The notes under the pieces were generated by a model. The model had not been told where the DNA came from, ran no database searches, and worked only from the letters and a program-made list of their open reading frames with translations. A DNA stretch of 64,000 nucleotides from a virus: the IMG/VR virus record IMGVR_UViG_3300028025_004186, positions 1 through 64,000 of that record; one strand, written 5' to 3'. The position numbers and the translations under genes are program-made. Position 1 is the stretch's first letter; each line of letters begins with the position of its first letter. Of this stretch, positions 25,729 to 33,888 are shown piece after piece.

Positions 25729-25874
25729 TCACTTACACATTAGAAGCCGTGATTGGGGTTGATCCACAAGGCAATCCAGTGTCCCAAACGTTTGACATTC
25801 AGGCCAGTAACTGGAACGAAGCACGTCATAAGTTAGAACAGTTGGTGCAAGATGCTCAACTAAATAGAGAATAA
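25725..25874 (+). CDS. Small hypothetical protein (49 aa)
   Basis: A 49-residue frame starting MITYTLEAVIG in the stop of the modular protein (ATGA) and ending QDAQLNRE. It is predicted as two short strands followed by a helix (NWNEARHKLEQLVQD). Not recognised. The junction and the downstream ribosome site of the next gene support it. Confidence 0.55.
   Translation: MITYTLEAVIGVDPQGNPVSQTFDIQASNWNEARHKLEQLVQDAQLNRE
25859..25866 (+). promoter_or_regulatory. Late-promoter-like ACTAAATA
   Basis: ACTAAATAG lies at the end of the 49-residue frame, 21 bases before the next ATG, which has a TAGGAG ribosome site. Confidence 0.35.
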
Positions 25875-25887
25875 TAGGAGTTGTTAA

Positions 25888-26640
25888 ATGATATTAGTTC
25901 ACAGTCCACTAGTACAACGAGGAATTTTACCACTTGCTGCCATACATAAAAATTGGATGACAGAGTTTGGTCATTCAACTGATGCAGATGTATTTGCTGC
26001 AGAATACGACTTGGTCCTTAACAATGCATCTGACATCACTGTTGAACAATTGAATACTTTGAGAACTCTAGCATCACAATCAGGTAAAATTGTACTGACT
26101 GCATCATTAGATACGATCCCTGCTGATATTAAGTCACTTAGTTTATCTAGTGGAAAGTTAGTTGGAATCGTTGGCGACGAATCTCGTCGTGCCACAGAAA
26201 CTTATTTAAATTTACACAAATTTAAATTTCAGTTTAGTTTTGCTGCCACTCAAACGTCAGAAATGACTTTTTATCAAGCCATGTATCAACAGTTGGGTAT
26301 TCTAATTTTTAACGAAGTTGCCACGTCAGAACAGTACAGTGTCACTGTCACTGCCATGGACACCTTGGATAAATTAAGTGGGCTGATGACTGTGATCCAA
26401 ACAGACTATGAATTCTCAGCTCCGGCACAGGACTGGTCTACTTGGTATACAACTCAAGTTACTCCTTCAGAATTACTGACAAATAATGCTCAGATGGCGG
26501 CAGATTTTGTCACTTGTTGGAACACAATTAAAACAGCTGGGTCCAATGCGCAATTTCAATCTTATCAGTCTGTCTTGAGTCAAGAAAATGCCGCTAAATT
26601 TGAATCCGTAATTGATTACCTTCGTACTGCAACTGCTTAA
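25888..26640 (+). CDS. Hypothetical protein (250 aa)
   Basis: Unrecognised protein. The N-terminal half has an alternating strand-helix pattern (ILVHSPLV, YDLVLNNAS, KIVLTASLD, KLVGIVGDE) like a Rossmann or receiver fold; the C-terminal half is helical. Preceded by TAGGAG eight bases upstream. It closes the head-protein region, since a gene-poor gap follows. Function unknown. Confidence 0.6.
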   Translation: MILVHSPLVQRGILPLAAIHKNWMTEFGHSTDADVFAAEYDLVLNNASDITVEQLNTLRTLASQSGKIVLTASLDTIPADIKSLSLSSGKLVGIVGDESRRATETYLNLHKFKFQFSFAATQTSEMTFYQAMYQQLGILIFNEVATSEQYSVTVTAMDTLDKLSGLMTVIQTDYEFSAPAQDWSTWYTTQVTPSELLTNNAQMAADFVTCWNTIKTAGSNAQFQSYQSVLSQENAAKFESVIDYLRTATA

Positions 26641-26743
26641 CAAACATAACCTTAGGACCGCTGGGGTTACGTAGGGCGGCTGCTGCCTGACGCTACAGAT
26701 CGCTACCCTGTAGTACAAAGTGAGCATTAAAATAATAATAACA
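26641..26743 (+). other. Gene-poor gap with inverted repeats
   Basis: This gap holds CTACAG (26693-26698) paired with CTGTAG (26708-26713) and a GC-rich GGGCGGCTGCTGCC stretch just before. It could form a hairpin that ends transcription from the head-protein block, but there is no T tract, so a terminator is not certain. Confidence 0.3.
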
Positions 26744-26968
26744 ATGCTTTATGTCAGCGAAGATGATTGTGGATTGCCCATGTACATGGTCACCAATAAC
26801 GAAGGACTGTGTTTAATTCGCACCACCAATGGTGGCATGGCACTCTATATCAACGCCTTTACCAAGAATATCAATCCCAATCTTCGCATCAATGTGGGCG
26901 GAGATCCCAGTACTAGGAATGTTTTGAGTCCAAGAATTTTCCATCACGTTCGACGATACCACTGTTGA
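26744..26968 (+). CDS. Doubtful small hypothetical protein
   Basis: A possible 74-residue protein starting MLYVSEDDCGLPMYM; a GTG at 26720 could extend it. No ribosome site or recognised domain is seen, and the gene stands alone between two gaps. The beta-like pattern (GLCLIRTTNGGMALYINAF) makes a real protein conceivable. Low confidence. Confidence 0.35.
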   Translation: MLYVSEDDCGLPMYMVTNNEGLCLIRTTNGGMALYINAFTKNINPNLRINVGGDPSTRNVLSPRIFHHVRRYHC

Positions 26969-26999
26969 CTCTAGTGTTGTTTTACTGTATAACTGTTAG

Positions 27000-28028
27000 A
27001 TGAAATCCGAGACACTTGTTTACTACAAATACAAACCTACAGTAAAACCAAATCTTGCAGGTAAATTCTGCGCAATACCATTTTCAATGATTGAAATTGA
27101 TGAAGATGGAGATGTGATGTTATGTGGGTGTCAGTACCATATGCCCTACGTGATTGGCAATATATATCACGATTCTATCAGTGACATATGGCAAAACCCA
27201 TCAGCAAAAACAGTGCGTGATAGTGTGGTTGCAGGAGAGTTTACTTACTGCAATTGGACTTGTCCAAATCTTCAAAATGCCCCGCAGCGACCGGACGTAA
27301 TCCCAGATCCAGGAGTATTTCCAGTTTGGGTTAAAATTGATCTTGATCGTAGCTGTAATTTACGATGTCCATCATGTCGTGAAACTGTAATTCAAGAAAA
27401 AGACAATGCACGTATTGCCAAACAACAAGAAATTTTTTCTGAAATCGTCACTCGAGCGGCCGGTGACCCTGATGTCAGCTACACTGTATTCCCAATCGGC
27501 AGCGGTGAAGTATTTGCTAGTCGAAGCGGATTGCATTTTTTAAAATCTTTGACCAATTATCCACACAATAATATACAACTGGCAATATGTACCAATGGTA
27601 CATTGTTATGGCACCACCGCGAACTAGTTGATCAACTTCAACATCACATGTCATTTACTGTCAGTATTGATGCTGCCACAGCTGAAACCTATGCTCTAGT
27701 ACGCGGAGGTAACTGGGAAGAATTACAATTGGGCATAGACAGGTATCAAAAAAACATTCAGCACTTTACTTTTGTAGTACAGGAAAAAAATTGGCATGAG
27801 ATTGAGTTGATTGCTGAATACGCCGATCAACTGGGCAAACGAGTTGATTATCAAAAGTTTTTAGATTGGGGGCATTGGACCAATGACTGGTGGCACGAAA
27901 ATAATCCCTTGGATCGACATAAAGCTCACTATCAAACTGTGCTTGGCGCATTGAATCAGGTGCGGCAACGCTATCCAAAATGTACGTTTTCTACTGAGAT
28001 AATAAATTTAATGAACAAGGTCAAATAG
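27000..28028 (+). CDS. Radical SAM protein with an N-terminal SPASM-like Cys domain
   Basis: A 342-residue protein. The core cluster motif CNLRCPSC lies at about 119-126. Before it, residues about 20-90 contain FCAIPFSMIEIDEDGDVMLCG, then CQYH and a further CNWTC, like the SPASM/twitch auxiliary cluster domain that normally follows the core; here it comes first. The later core has IGSGEV, LAICTNGTLL and FTVSIDAATAE. It could modify a peptide or a small molecule. A sigma70 promoter follows its stop. Confidence 0.82.
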   Translation: MKSETLVYYKYKPTVKPNLAGKFCAIPFSMIEIDEDGDVMLCGCQYHMPYVIGNIYHDSISDIWQNPSAKTVRDSVVAGEFTYCNWTCPNLQNAPQRPDVIPDPGVFPVWVKIDLDRSCNLRCPSCRETVIQEKDNARIAKQQEIFSEIVTRAAGDPDVSYTVFPIGSGEVFASRSGLHFLKSLTNYPHNNIQLAICTNGTLLWHHRELVDQLQHHMSFTVSIDAATAETYALVRGGNWEELQLGIDRYQKNIQHFTFVVQEKNWHEIELIAEYADQLGKRVDYQKFLDWGHWTNDWWHENNPLDRHKAHYQTVLGALNQVRQRYPKCTFSTEIINLMNKVK

Positions 28029-28030
28029 TG

Positions 28031-28059
28031 TTGACTATGCCCAAATTATTTGCTATATT
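28031..28059 (+). promoter_or_regulatory. Strong sigma70-type promoter before the replication genes
   Basis: TTGACT (28031-28036), a 17-base spacer and TATATT (28054-28059). An AAGGAGGT ribosome site and the ATG at 28080 follow. It should be read by host RNA polymerase and drive the regulator, DNA polymerase and downstream genes. Confidence 0.7.
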
Positions 28060-28079
28060 GTATATCTAAGGAGGTGTAT

Positions 28080-28340
28080 ATGAACGATCGTATTTTTACA
28101 TCAGAACAAAAAGCCAAGCTCACGCAGCTCATCAACGAAGGCATGCAGGTTATGCACGAAGTTGAAACACTCAACGGTGGACTTGCCGACACAGTCAAAG
28201 CCATTGCCGAAGAGTTGGAGATCAAACCAGCTGTGTTAAAGAAAGCAATTAAAATTGCACACAAAGCTGAGTTTGGTAAGGCACAACAAGACCATGAACT
28301 ATTAGAAACTATTCTTACAACGGTTGGTAAAACACTTTGA
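28080..28340 (+). CDS. Small helical regulator, T4 DsbA-like (tentative)
   Basis: An 86-residue, all-helical protein starting at the ATG after AAGGAGGT. It resembles the small double-strand DNA-binding late transcription co-activator DsbA of T4-like phages in size and layout: a helix of about residues 8-35, a loop with GGLADTVKAIAEEL, then a helix rich in Lys (KPAVLKKAIKIAHKAEF). Its position directly before the DNA polymerase, with a 4-base overlap (TTGA), fits a regulator of replication or late transcription. The identity is a judgement from pattern. Confidence 0.55.
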   Translation: MNDRIFTSEQKAKLTQLINEGMQVMHEVETLNGGLADTVKAIAEELEIKPAVLKKAIKIAHKAEFGKAQQDHELLETILTTVGKTL

Positions 28341-31003
28341 GTTACATTGATGCACTGTTTGATCGTGAACACGATCGCATACATGTAGTGGAACGACGTG
28401 AGGGTATTCGTCAATATCAAGAGTATCCGGCCAACTATATTTTCTACTATGATGACCCTCGTGGAAAGTTCCAGAGTATCTATGGCACACCAGTGTCTAG
28501 ATTCTCCACACGTAGCAACAAGGAGTTTCGCAAAGAACTACGTATACAAAACGGTAAACGATTCTATGAGTCTGATATCAATCCGGTGTTTCGTTGCCTA
28601 GAAGAAAACTACAAAGGGCATGACGCACCTCGATTACATGCAGCATTCTTTGACATCGAAGTAGACTTTGATCCTGAAAAAGGCTATTCAAAGCCCGACG
28701 ATCCATTCAACCCTATCACAGCAATATCAGTGTATCTGAGCTGGTTAGATCAACTTGTGACATTGGCTATCCCTCCGCGTCATATGAGCATTGAAACTGC
28801 TGAAGAACTTGTGGCAGACTTTGACAACACTTTCTTGTTTGACAACGAAGCAGAAATGTTGAAGATGTTTTTAGATCTCATTGACGACGCAGACGTGTTG
28901 AGTGGTTGGAACAGCGAGGGCTATGATATTCCTTATACCGTAAATCGTGTGATTAGAGTGCTCAGCAAGGATGACACACGCAAATTTTGTCTATGGGGAC
29001 AATTGCCCAAACAGCGCACATTTGAACGTTTTGGCGCCGAAGCACAAACATATGACCTCATAGGCCGCGTACACATGGACTATATGCAATTGTATCGCAA
29101 GTACACATATGAAGAACGTCACAGTTATAGCTTGGATGCCATTGGTGAGTACGAAGAGGTTGGTGGCAAGACAGCATTTGAAGGTACACTAGATCAACTC
29201 TACAATCAAAACTTTAAACTGTTTATTGACTACAACAGACAAGACGTTGCGTTGCTGGCCAAACTAGACAAGAAACTCAAGTTCTTGGATCTTGCTAACA
29301 CACTGGCACATGAAAATACTGTGTTGCTGCAGACCACCATGGGTGCTGTGGCAGTGACTGAACAAGCAATTATTAACGAAGCCCATGAACGTGGATTGGT
29401 AGTGCCTAACCGTAGAGAAAGACTCACAGATGAAGACACACAAGCCGCAGGTGCCTATGTTGCTTATCCCAAAAAAGGTCTCCACGACTGGATTGGATCA
29501 ATTGACATCAACTCGCTTTATCCCTCGGCGATCCGTGCTCTTAACATGGCCGCCGAAACAATTGTTGGTCAACTCCGACCAACAATGACTGACAGGTATA
29601 TTGCAGACAAAATGCAAAGTGGCTCAAGTTTTGCTGCTGCGTGGGAAGGTTTGTTTGGCAGTTTAGAATACACGGCTGTGATGGAACAACAACGTGGCAC
29701 TGAAATTACCATTGACTGGGAAGACGGTGAAGAAACTGTGTACTCAGCAGCTGAAATTTGGCGGATGATCTTTGACAGTAACCAACCTTGGATACTGTCG
29801 GCCAATGGTACTATTTTTACTTACGAACGCGAAGGTGTGGTTCCAGGCTTGCTCAAACGTTGGTATGCTGAACGTAAAGACATGCAGAAGAAAGCAAGAG
29901 AATATGAAGGAACAGATGACGTACAATTTGAATACTGGGACAAACGACAGTTGGTCAAGAAGATTAATCTCAATAGTTTGTATGGTGCTATTCTTAATCC
30001 TGGCTGTAGGTTTTTTGATAAACGAATTGGTCAATCAACCACACTTACTGGAAGAGCCGTGGCCAAGCATATGGACGCTTACGTCAACGAGTGTCTCACA
30101 GGAAAATATGATCACACAGGTGAAACTATCATCTACGGTGACACAGACTCATGTTACTTTTCAGCTTGGCCAGTACTGAAGCGAGAAGTAGAAGAAGGTC
30201 GTATGATCTGGAACAAAGATGTCTGTGTGCAGCTATATGATGGCATTGCTGATCAAGTCAATGATAGTTTTCCGGGGTTCATGGAACAGGCATTTCACAT
30301 ACCCCGAGACATGGGTGCAGTGATACGTGGCGGTCGAGAACTTGTGGCATCCAAAGGTTTGTTTATCACAAAGAAACGTTATGCTGTGCTATATTATGAC
30401 AAAGAAAACAAACGCACAGATGTCAACGGCAAACCTGGCAAAGTCAAGGCCATGGGCTTGGATCTCAAGCGTAGTGATACACCCAAAGTGATTCAAGACT
30501 TTTTGTCGGATGTTTTAAACGATGTGTTGACTGGTGCTGAGAAAGACGCTGTGATTGAAAAAATCAAAGAGTTCAAATATGTGTTCAAAGAACGTCCAGG
30601 TTGGGAGAAAGGTACTCCCAAACGTGTAAACAATCTCACCAAGTTTGTCAAGGCCGAAGAGCGCGAAGGTAAAACCAACATGCCCGGACATGTACGTGCT
30701 GCAATGAATTGGAATACCATGCGACGTATGCACTCGGACAACTACAGCATAGCCATTGTTGATGGCATGAAAACTATTGTGTGCAAACTTAGAAGCAATG
30801 CCCTGGGATGGACATCAATTGGCTATCCCACTGATGAGTTGCATTTGCCTGCATGGTTCAAAGAGTTACCGTTTGATGACAGTGAAATGGAATCAACAGT
30901 AATTGATGCCAAGATTGATAACTTGTTGGGTGTACTTGATTGGGAATTAGCAGCCGCAACAAACACAGAAAATACATTCCAAAGCCTATTTGAATTTTCA
31001 TGA
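28337..31003 (+). CDS. Family B DNA polymerase (T4 gp43-like)
   Basis: Replicative DNA polymerase with 3'-5' exonuclease, 888 residues. The exonuclease domain has FFDIEVDF near residues 100-110 and a WNSEGYDIP segment near 194. Polymerase motif A is INSLYPSAIRALN near 393-405, motif B is KKINLNSLYGA near 540, and motif C is YGDTDSCYF near 600. The start is the TTG at 28337, overlapping the stop of the regulator. The 3' end overlaps the next gene by 4 bases. The sliding clamp is two genes downstream. Confidence 0.97.
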   Translation: MSYIDALFDREHDRIHVVERREGIRQYQEYPANYIFYYDDPRGKFQSIYGTPVSRFSTRSNKEFRKELRIQNGKRFYESDINPVFRCLEENYKGHDAPRLHAAFFDIEVDFDPEKGYSKPDDPFNPITAISVYLSWLDQLVTLAIPPRHMSIETAEELVADFDNTFLFDNEAEMLKMFLDLIDDADVLSGWNSEGYDIPYTVNRVIRVLSKDDTRKFCLWGQLPKQRTFERFGAEAQTYDLIGRVHMDYMQLYRKYTYEERHSYSLDAIGEYEEVGGKTAFEGTLDQLYNQNFKLFIDYNRQDVALLAKLDKKLKFLDLANTLAHENTVLLQTTMGAVAVTEQAIINEAHERGLVVPNRRERLTDEDTQAAGAYVAYPKKGLHDWIGSIDINSLYPSAIRALNMAAETIVGQLRPTMTDRYIADKMQSGSSFAAAWEGLFGSLEYTAVMEQQRGTEITIDWEDGEETVYSAAEIWRMIFDSNQPWILSANGTIFTYEREGVVPGLLKRWYAERKDMQKKAREYEGTDDVQFEYWDKRQLVKKINLNSLYGAILNPGCRFFDKRIGQSTTLTGRAVAKHMDAYVNECLTGKYDHTGETIIYGDTDSCYFSAWPVLKREVEEGRMIWNKDVCVQLYDGIADQVNDSFPGFMEQAFHIPRDMGAVIRGGRELVASKGLFITKKRYAVLYYDKENKRTDVNGKPGKVKAMGLDLKRSDTPKVIQDFLSDVLNDVLTGAEKDAVIEKIKEFKYVFKERPGWEKGTPKRVNNLTKFVKAEEREGKTNMPGHVRAAMNWNTMRRMHSDNYSIAIVDGMKTIVCKLRSNALGWTSIGYPTDELHLPAWFKELPFDDSEMESTVIDAKIDNLLGVLDWELAAATNTENTFQSLFEFS

Positions 31004-31947
31004 AACTCAGTGACGTCGTTCGTTATAAAAACACCATAGATCAATTGCAAAGTGATCAGAGTTATCGTCGCGAAGTTGACTTTCGTCTTGATGATCTTAT
31101 GCGAGCAGTTCGCACTGAAGTCAATATCCGCAATAAGTTTGAACTTGATGTTCAACACACCGTTGATACTGTTTATTCTTCGCTGCAAAAGCTAGAAGAA
31201 GAAATGCTTAATGTCGCCCGAGGCGTTGATGCGTTGATAGAAGAAATACAACCTCAGTATTTTGAACAAAGTTATAGATGGTATACCAATGAGATGGTGC
31301 ACGAAACTGCACAGTATATTTTAGATCGAAAATTAATTATCAAACCAGAAGAGTACGAAGTTTTATCAGCTAGGATAAAAACCTGGGCCGATTGGAAATA
31401 TCCTGTGTTATGTATTAGACCAGGCACGGAAGAATTTGTCAATCATTTGGTAGCCGGCAGTCCTCTATACATTGTTGATCAATTCCACGAACTGCTAACG
31501 CCAACGCTGGAAAGATTCAATGAAAAGTACCGCCGCCACATAAGACCTTATGTATTCAAAGAAAAAGAAACTGAACCTATATTTCCCTTCTTACCAGATA
31601 ATCAATTTGGATTAGTATTTGCCTATAACTTTTTTAATTTTAGGCCACTGGAGTCTATCAAGCATCACCTTGCTGAAATTTTTAAAAAACTTAGACCTGG
31701 TGGTGTGATTATTTTTACCATAAACAATTGCGACAATGCACACCCAGTGGCTCTAGCTGAAAAAAATTACAATTGTTATACCCCTGGTGGAATGATCATA
31801 AATCTTGCAAAACTTCTGGGCTACGAACATCGGTACACATTTGATGCCCTGGATCATTTTTGTTGGATTGAACTTGCCAAACCCGGAGAACTTACTACCT
31901 TGCGTGGTGGTCAAAGTCTTGCAAAAATTGTACCAAAACAGTTGTAA
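31000..31947 (+). CDS. SAM-methyltransferase-like protein
   Basis: A 315-residue protein. Residues 1-80 are a long helical region. The C-terminal half, from about residue 125, resembles a class I methyltransferase in its later part: LVFAYNFFNFRPLESIKHHLAEIFKKLRPGGVIIF, read as the acidic/aromatic strand 4 and the PGG turn before strand 5. The usual Gly-rich motif I is not clear (PLYIVDQFHELL may stand there). The target is unknown. It sits between polymerase and clamp. Confidence 0.65.
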   Translation: MKLSDVVRYKNTIDQLQSDQSYRREVDFRLDDLMRAVRTEVNIRNKFELDVQHTVDTVYSSLQKLEEEMLNVARGVDALIEEIQPQYFEQSYRWYTNEMVHETAQYILDRKLIIKPEEYEVLSARIKTWADWKYPVLCIRPGTEEFVNHLVAGSPLYIVDQFHELLTPTLERFNEKYRRHIRPYVFKEKETEPIFPFLPDNQFGLVFAYNFFNFRPLESIKHHLAEIFKKLRPGGVIIFTINNCDNAHPVALAEKNYNCYTPGGMIINLAKLLGYEHRYTFDALDHFCWIELAKPGELTTLRGGQSLAKIVPKQL

Positions 31948-31970
31948 AATCTAAATACCCCTGTTACAAT
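31942..31970 (+). promoter_or_regulatory. Sigma70-like promoter with TAAATA motif before the clamp gene
   Basis: TTGTAA (31942-31947), a 17-base spacer and TACAAT (31965-31970). The late-type CTAAATACC lies inside the spacer at 31951. A TGGAGAA ribosome site precedes the ATG at 31993. Confidence 0.5.
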
Positions 31971-31992
31971 AACACATCACATTGGAGAACCT

Positions 31993-32718
31993 ATGAGAGA
32001 TAATCTGTTGGATTTAGTAGAACACACTTTTGATCTTGGTTGTATTGACCTGATCAAAATCACAGGCACTGACAAAGAAACTTTGGTTTCAGGCCTTGAC
32101 GACAAAGAACGTAAAGTAGTAATTGAAGCACGATTTGCCAATCCTGCTGCAGAATTTATTGGAACGTTTGGCATGCCTAATCTCAATAAACTAAAAATTC
32201 TTTTGAACTTACAAGAATATCGTGAGAATGCCAAGCTGTCTATCACAAAGAAAAGCACAGGCGAGCCCGATGGTATTGCATTTGAAAACGCCACTGGTGA
32301 CTTTAAAAACAGTTATCGCTTTATGAGCAGCGAGATTGTTTCGGACAAACTAAAGGCAGTGACGTTCAAAGAGCCCAAGTGGCACATTGAGTTTGAGCCA
32401 ACTGTTGCCGGTATTCAGCGATTGAAGATGCAGGCACAGGCCAATGCCGAGGAAACATTGTTCCAGGCCAAAACTGAAGGCACAGACTTGAAGTTCTTCT
32501 TTGGTGATCATTCAACTCACGCTGGTAACTTTGTGTTTCAACCAAACGTCACTGGACAGCTCAAACGTGCCTGGGCTTGGCCAGTGGCTACTTTTATTTC
32601 AATTATGAATCTCAGTGGTGACAAGAAAATCAAGATCAGTGATGATGGCGCAGCGGAGATTACTGTGGATTCAGGATTGGCTGTGTATCGTTACATTCTT
32701 CCAGCACACACAAAATGA
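31993..32718 (+). CDS. DNA polymerase sliding clamp (T4 gp45-like)
   Basis: A 241-residue protein resembling the T4 gp45 clamp, which forms a trimeric ring and also activates late transcription in T4. The N-terminal part has DLGCIDLIKITG and a FGMPNLNKLKILLNL segment; the C-terminal half ends with TVDSGLAVYRYILPAH, as expected for the last clamp strands. It has its own promoter-like sequence and starts 45 bases after the methyltransferase-like gene. The 4-base overlap with the following gene suggests coupling. Confidence 0.85.
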   Translation: MRDNLLDLVEHTFDLGCIDLIKITGTDKETLVSGLDDKERKVVIEARFANPAAEFIGTFGMPNLNKLKILLNLQEYRENAKLSITKKSTGEPDGIAFENATGDFKNSYRFMSSEIVSDKLKAVTFKEPKWHIEFEPTVAGIQRLKMQAQANAEETLFQAKTEGTDLKFFFGDHSTHAGNFVFQPNVTGQLKRAWAWPVATFISIMNLSGDKKIKISDDGAAEITVDSGLAVYRYILPAHTK

Positions 32719-33092
32719 TCAAGGGCATCTATCAGTCCGGCAAGTATGTCACTGTGGCGGGCGGAACAGCGACTAGTCTCAATGTCTATTATACCAACGC
32801 TGCGCCGCAGAGCAGTGGTGCACATGGAGTTGCCGGACAGGTTCGCTACAGTACCATAGGTCAATGCCTGGAAATTTTTAATGGCAACAGCTGGCAAACG
32901 TGGTACCCCAGTACCGCTACCGTGGGTCTCACAACCGACGCCGAAGAGATTATTGACTGGGCCAAGAATAAAATGCAACAAGAACAACGGCTCCTGGCAC
33001 TGATGGAGCAGCATCCAGGTCTTAAAGACTTGCATGAAAAACTAGAAATTATGAAAGCACTGGTCACCAAGGAGACACAAGATGCCAATTAG
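32715..33092 (+). CDS. Hypothetical protein (125 aa)
   Basis: Unrecognised. The first 70 residues are Gly/Ser/Thr-rich and beta-like (YVTVAGGTATSLNVYY, then VRYSTIGQCLEIFNGNSWQTW), similar in style to small virion or tail-associated proteins. From about residue 75 it is a charged helix. It overlaps the clamp gene (ATGA) and the following kinase gene by 11 bases. Confidence 0.55.
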   Translation: MIKGIYQSGKYVTVAGGTATSLNVYYTNAAPQSSGAHGVAGQVRYSTIGQCLEIFNGNSWQTWYPSTATVGLTTDAEEIIDWAKNKMQQEQRLLALMEQHPGLKDLHEKLEIMKALVTKETQDAN

Positions 33093-33888
33093 AATTTTAA
33101 TCATGGGACTACCTGGGTCAGGTAAGACTTTTATGGCTCGGGCTTTACAACAACTGCTCAGTAGTTTTCAGCACGAAGGACATGGCATCTCTGTAGAATG
33201 GTTTAATGCCGATGACGTGAGAAAAAAATTCAATGACTGGGATTTCAGTGAAGCTGGGCGTATCCGCCAAAGTCACAGGATGCGCGAATTAGCCGATGCC
33301 AGTGATGCTGACTACGTAATTGTGGACTTTGTGGCGCCTTTACCAGAGCAACGGCACAATTTCAAAGCCGATTGGACCATTTGGATAGACACTATTCGTG
33401 AAGGTCGTTACGCTGATACCAATGCTATGTTTGCTGAACCAGATGTGTATGATTTTCGCATCACTGAACAGAATGCTGAAAAGTGGGCAGAATTTATTGC
33501 CGAGCACATTTTAGATAATCGGCGTCGTCCTACTTTTGACTGGCAGCGAGAAACTGTGCAAATGTTGGGTCGCTGGCAACCTTGGCACGATGGTCATAGA
33601 GCTTTGTTCGAAAGAGCTATTGCCAAGACAGGTCAAGTGTGTATAATGATTAGAGATTGCCAGGGATGGCAAGGATCAAATCCTTTTGAAATTGACAAAG
33701 TTAAAAGTTTTATACAGAGAGACTTAGATCCTATATACCAAGGCCAGTATGAAATTCAAGTTGTACCAAACATTGTAAACATCACTTATGGTAGAGATGT
33801 TGGATATAAAATTGAACAAGAAACGTTTGATGATCAAATATCTTCTATCAGTGCAACAAACATAAGAAAACAATTAGGTATTCAATGA
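33082..33888 (+). CDS. Fusion of an APS-kinase-like P-loop domain and a nucleotidylyltransferase
   Basis: A 268-residue two-domain protein. Residues 1-150 resemble adenylylsulfate kinase: Walker A GLPGSGKT near 9-16, then WFNADDVRKKF and a YVIVDFVAP strand. Residues about 155-268 are an HxGH-type nucleotidylyltransferase with GRWQPWHDGHRALF and a terminal SATNIRKQLG. Together they could phosphorylate and then activate a small molecule. The gene overlaps the DpdA-like gene by 4 bases, so its product may work with base modification. The substrate is not visible. Confidence 0.8.
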   Translation: MPIRILIMGLPGSGKTFMARALQQLLSSFQHEGHGISVEWFNADDVRKKFNDWDFSEAGRIRQSHRMRELADASDADYVIVDFVAPLPEQRHNFKADWTIWIDTIREGRYADTNAMFAEPDVYDFRITEQNAEKWAEFIAEHILDNRRRPTFDWQRETVQMLGRWQPWHDGHRALFERAIAKTGQVCIMIRDCQGWQGSNPFEIDKVKSFIQRDLDPIYQGQYEIQVVPNIVNITYGRDVGYKIEQETFDDQISSISATNIRKQLGIQ

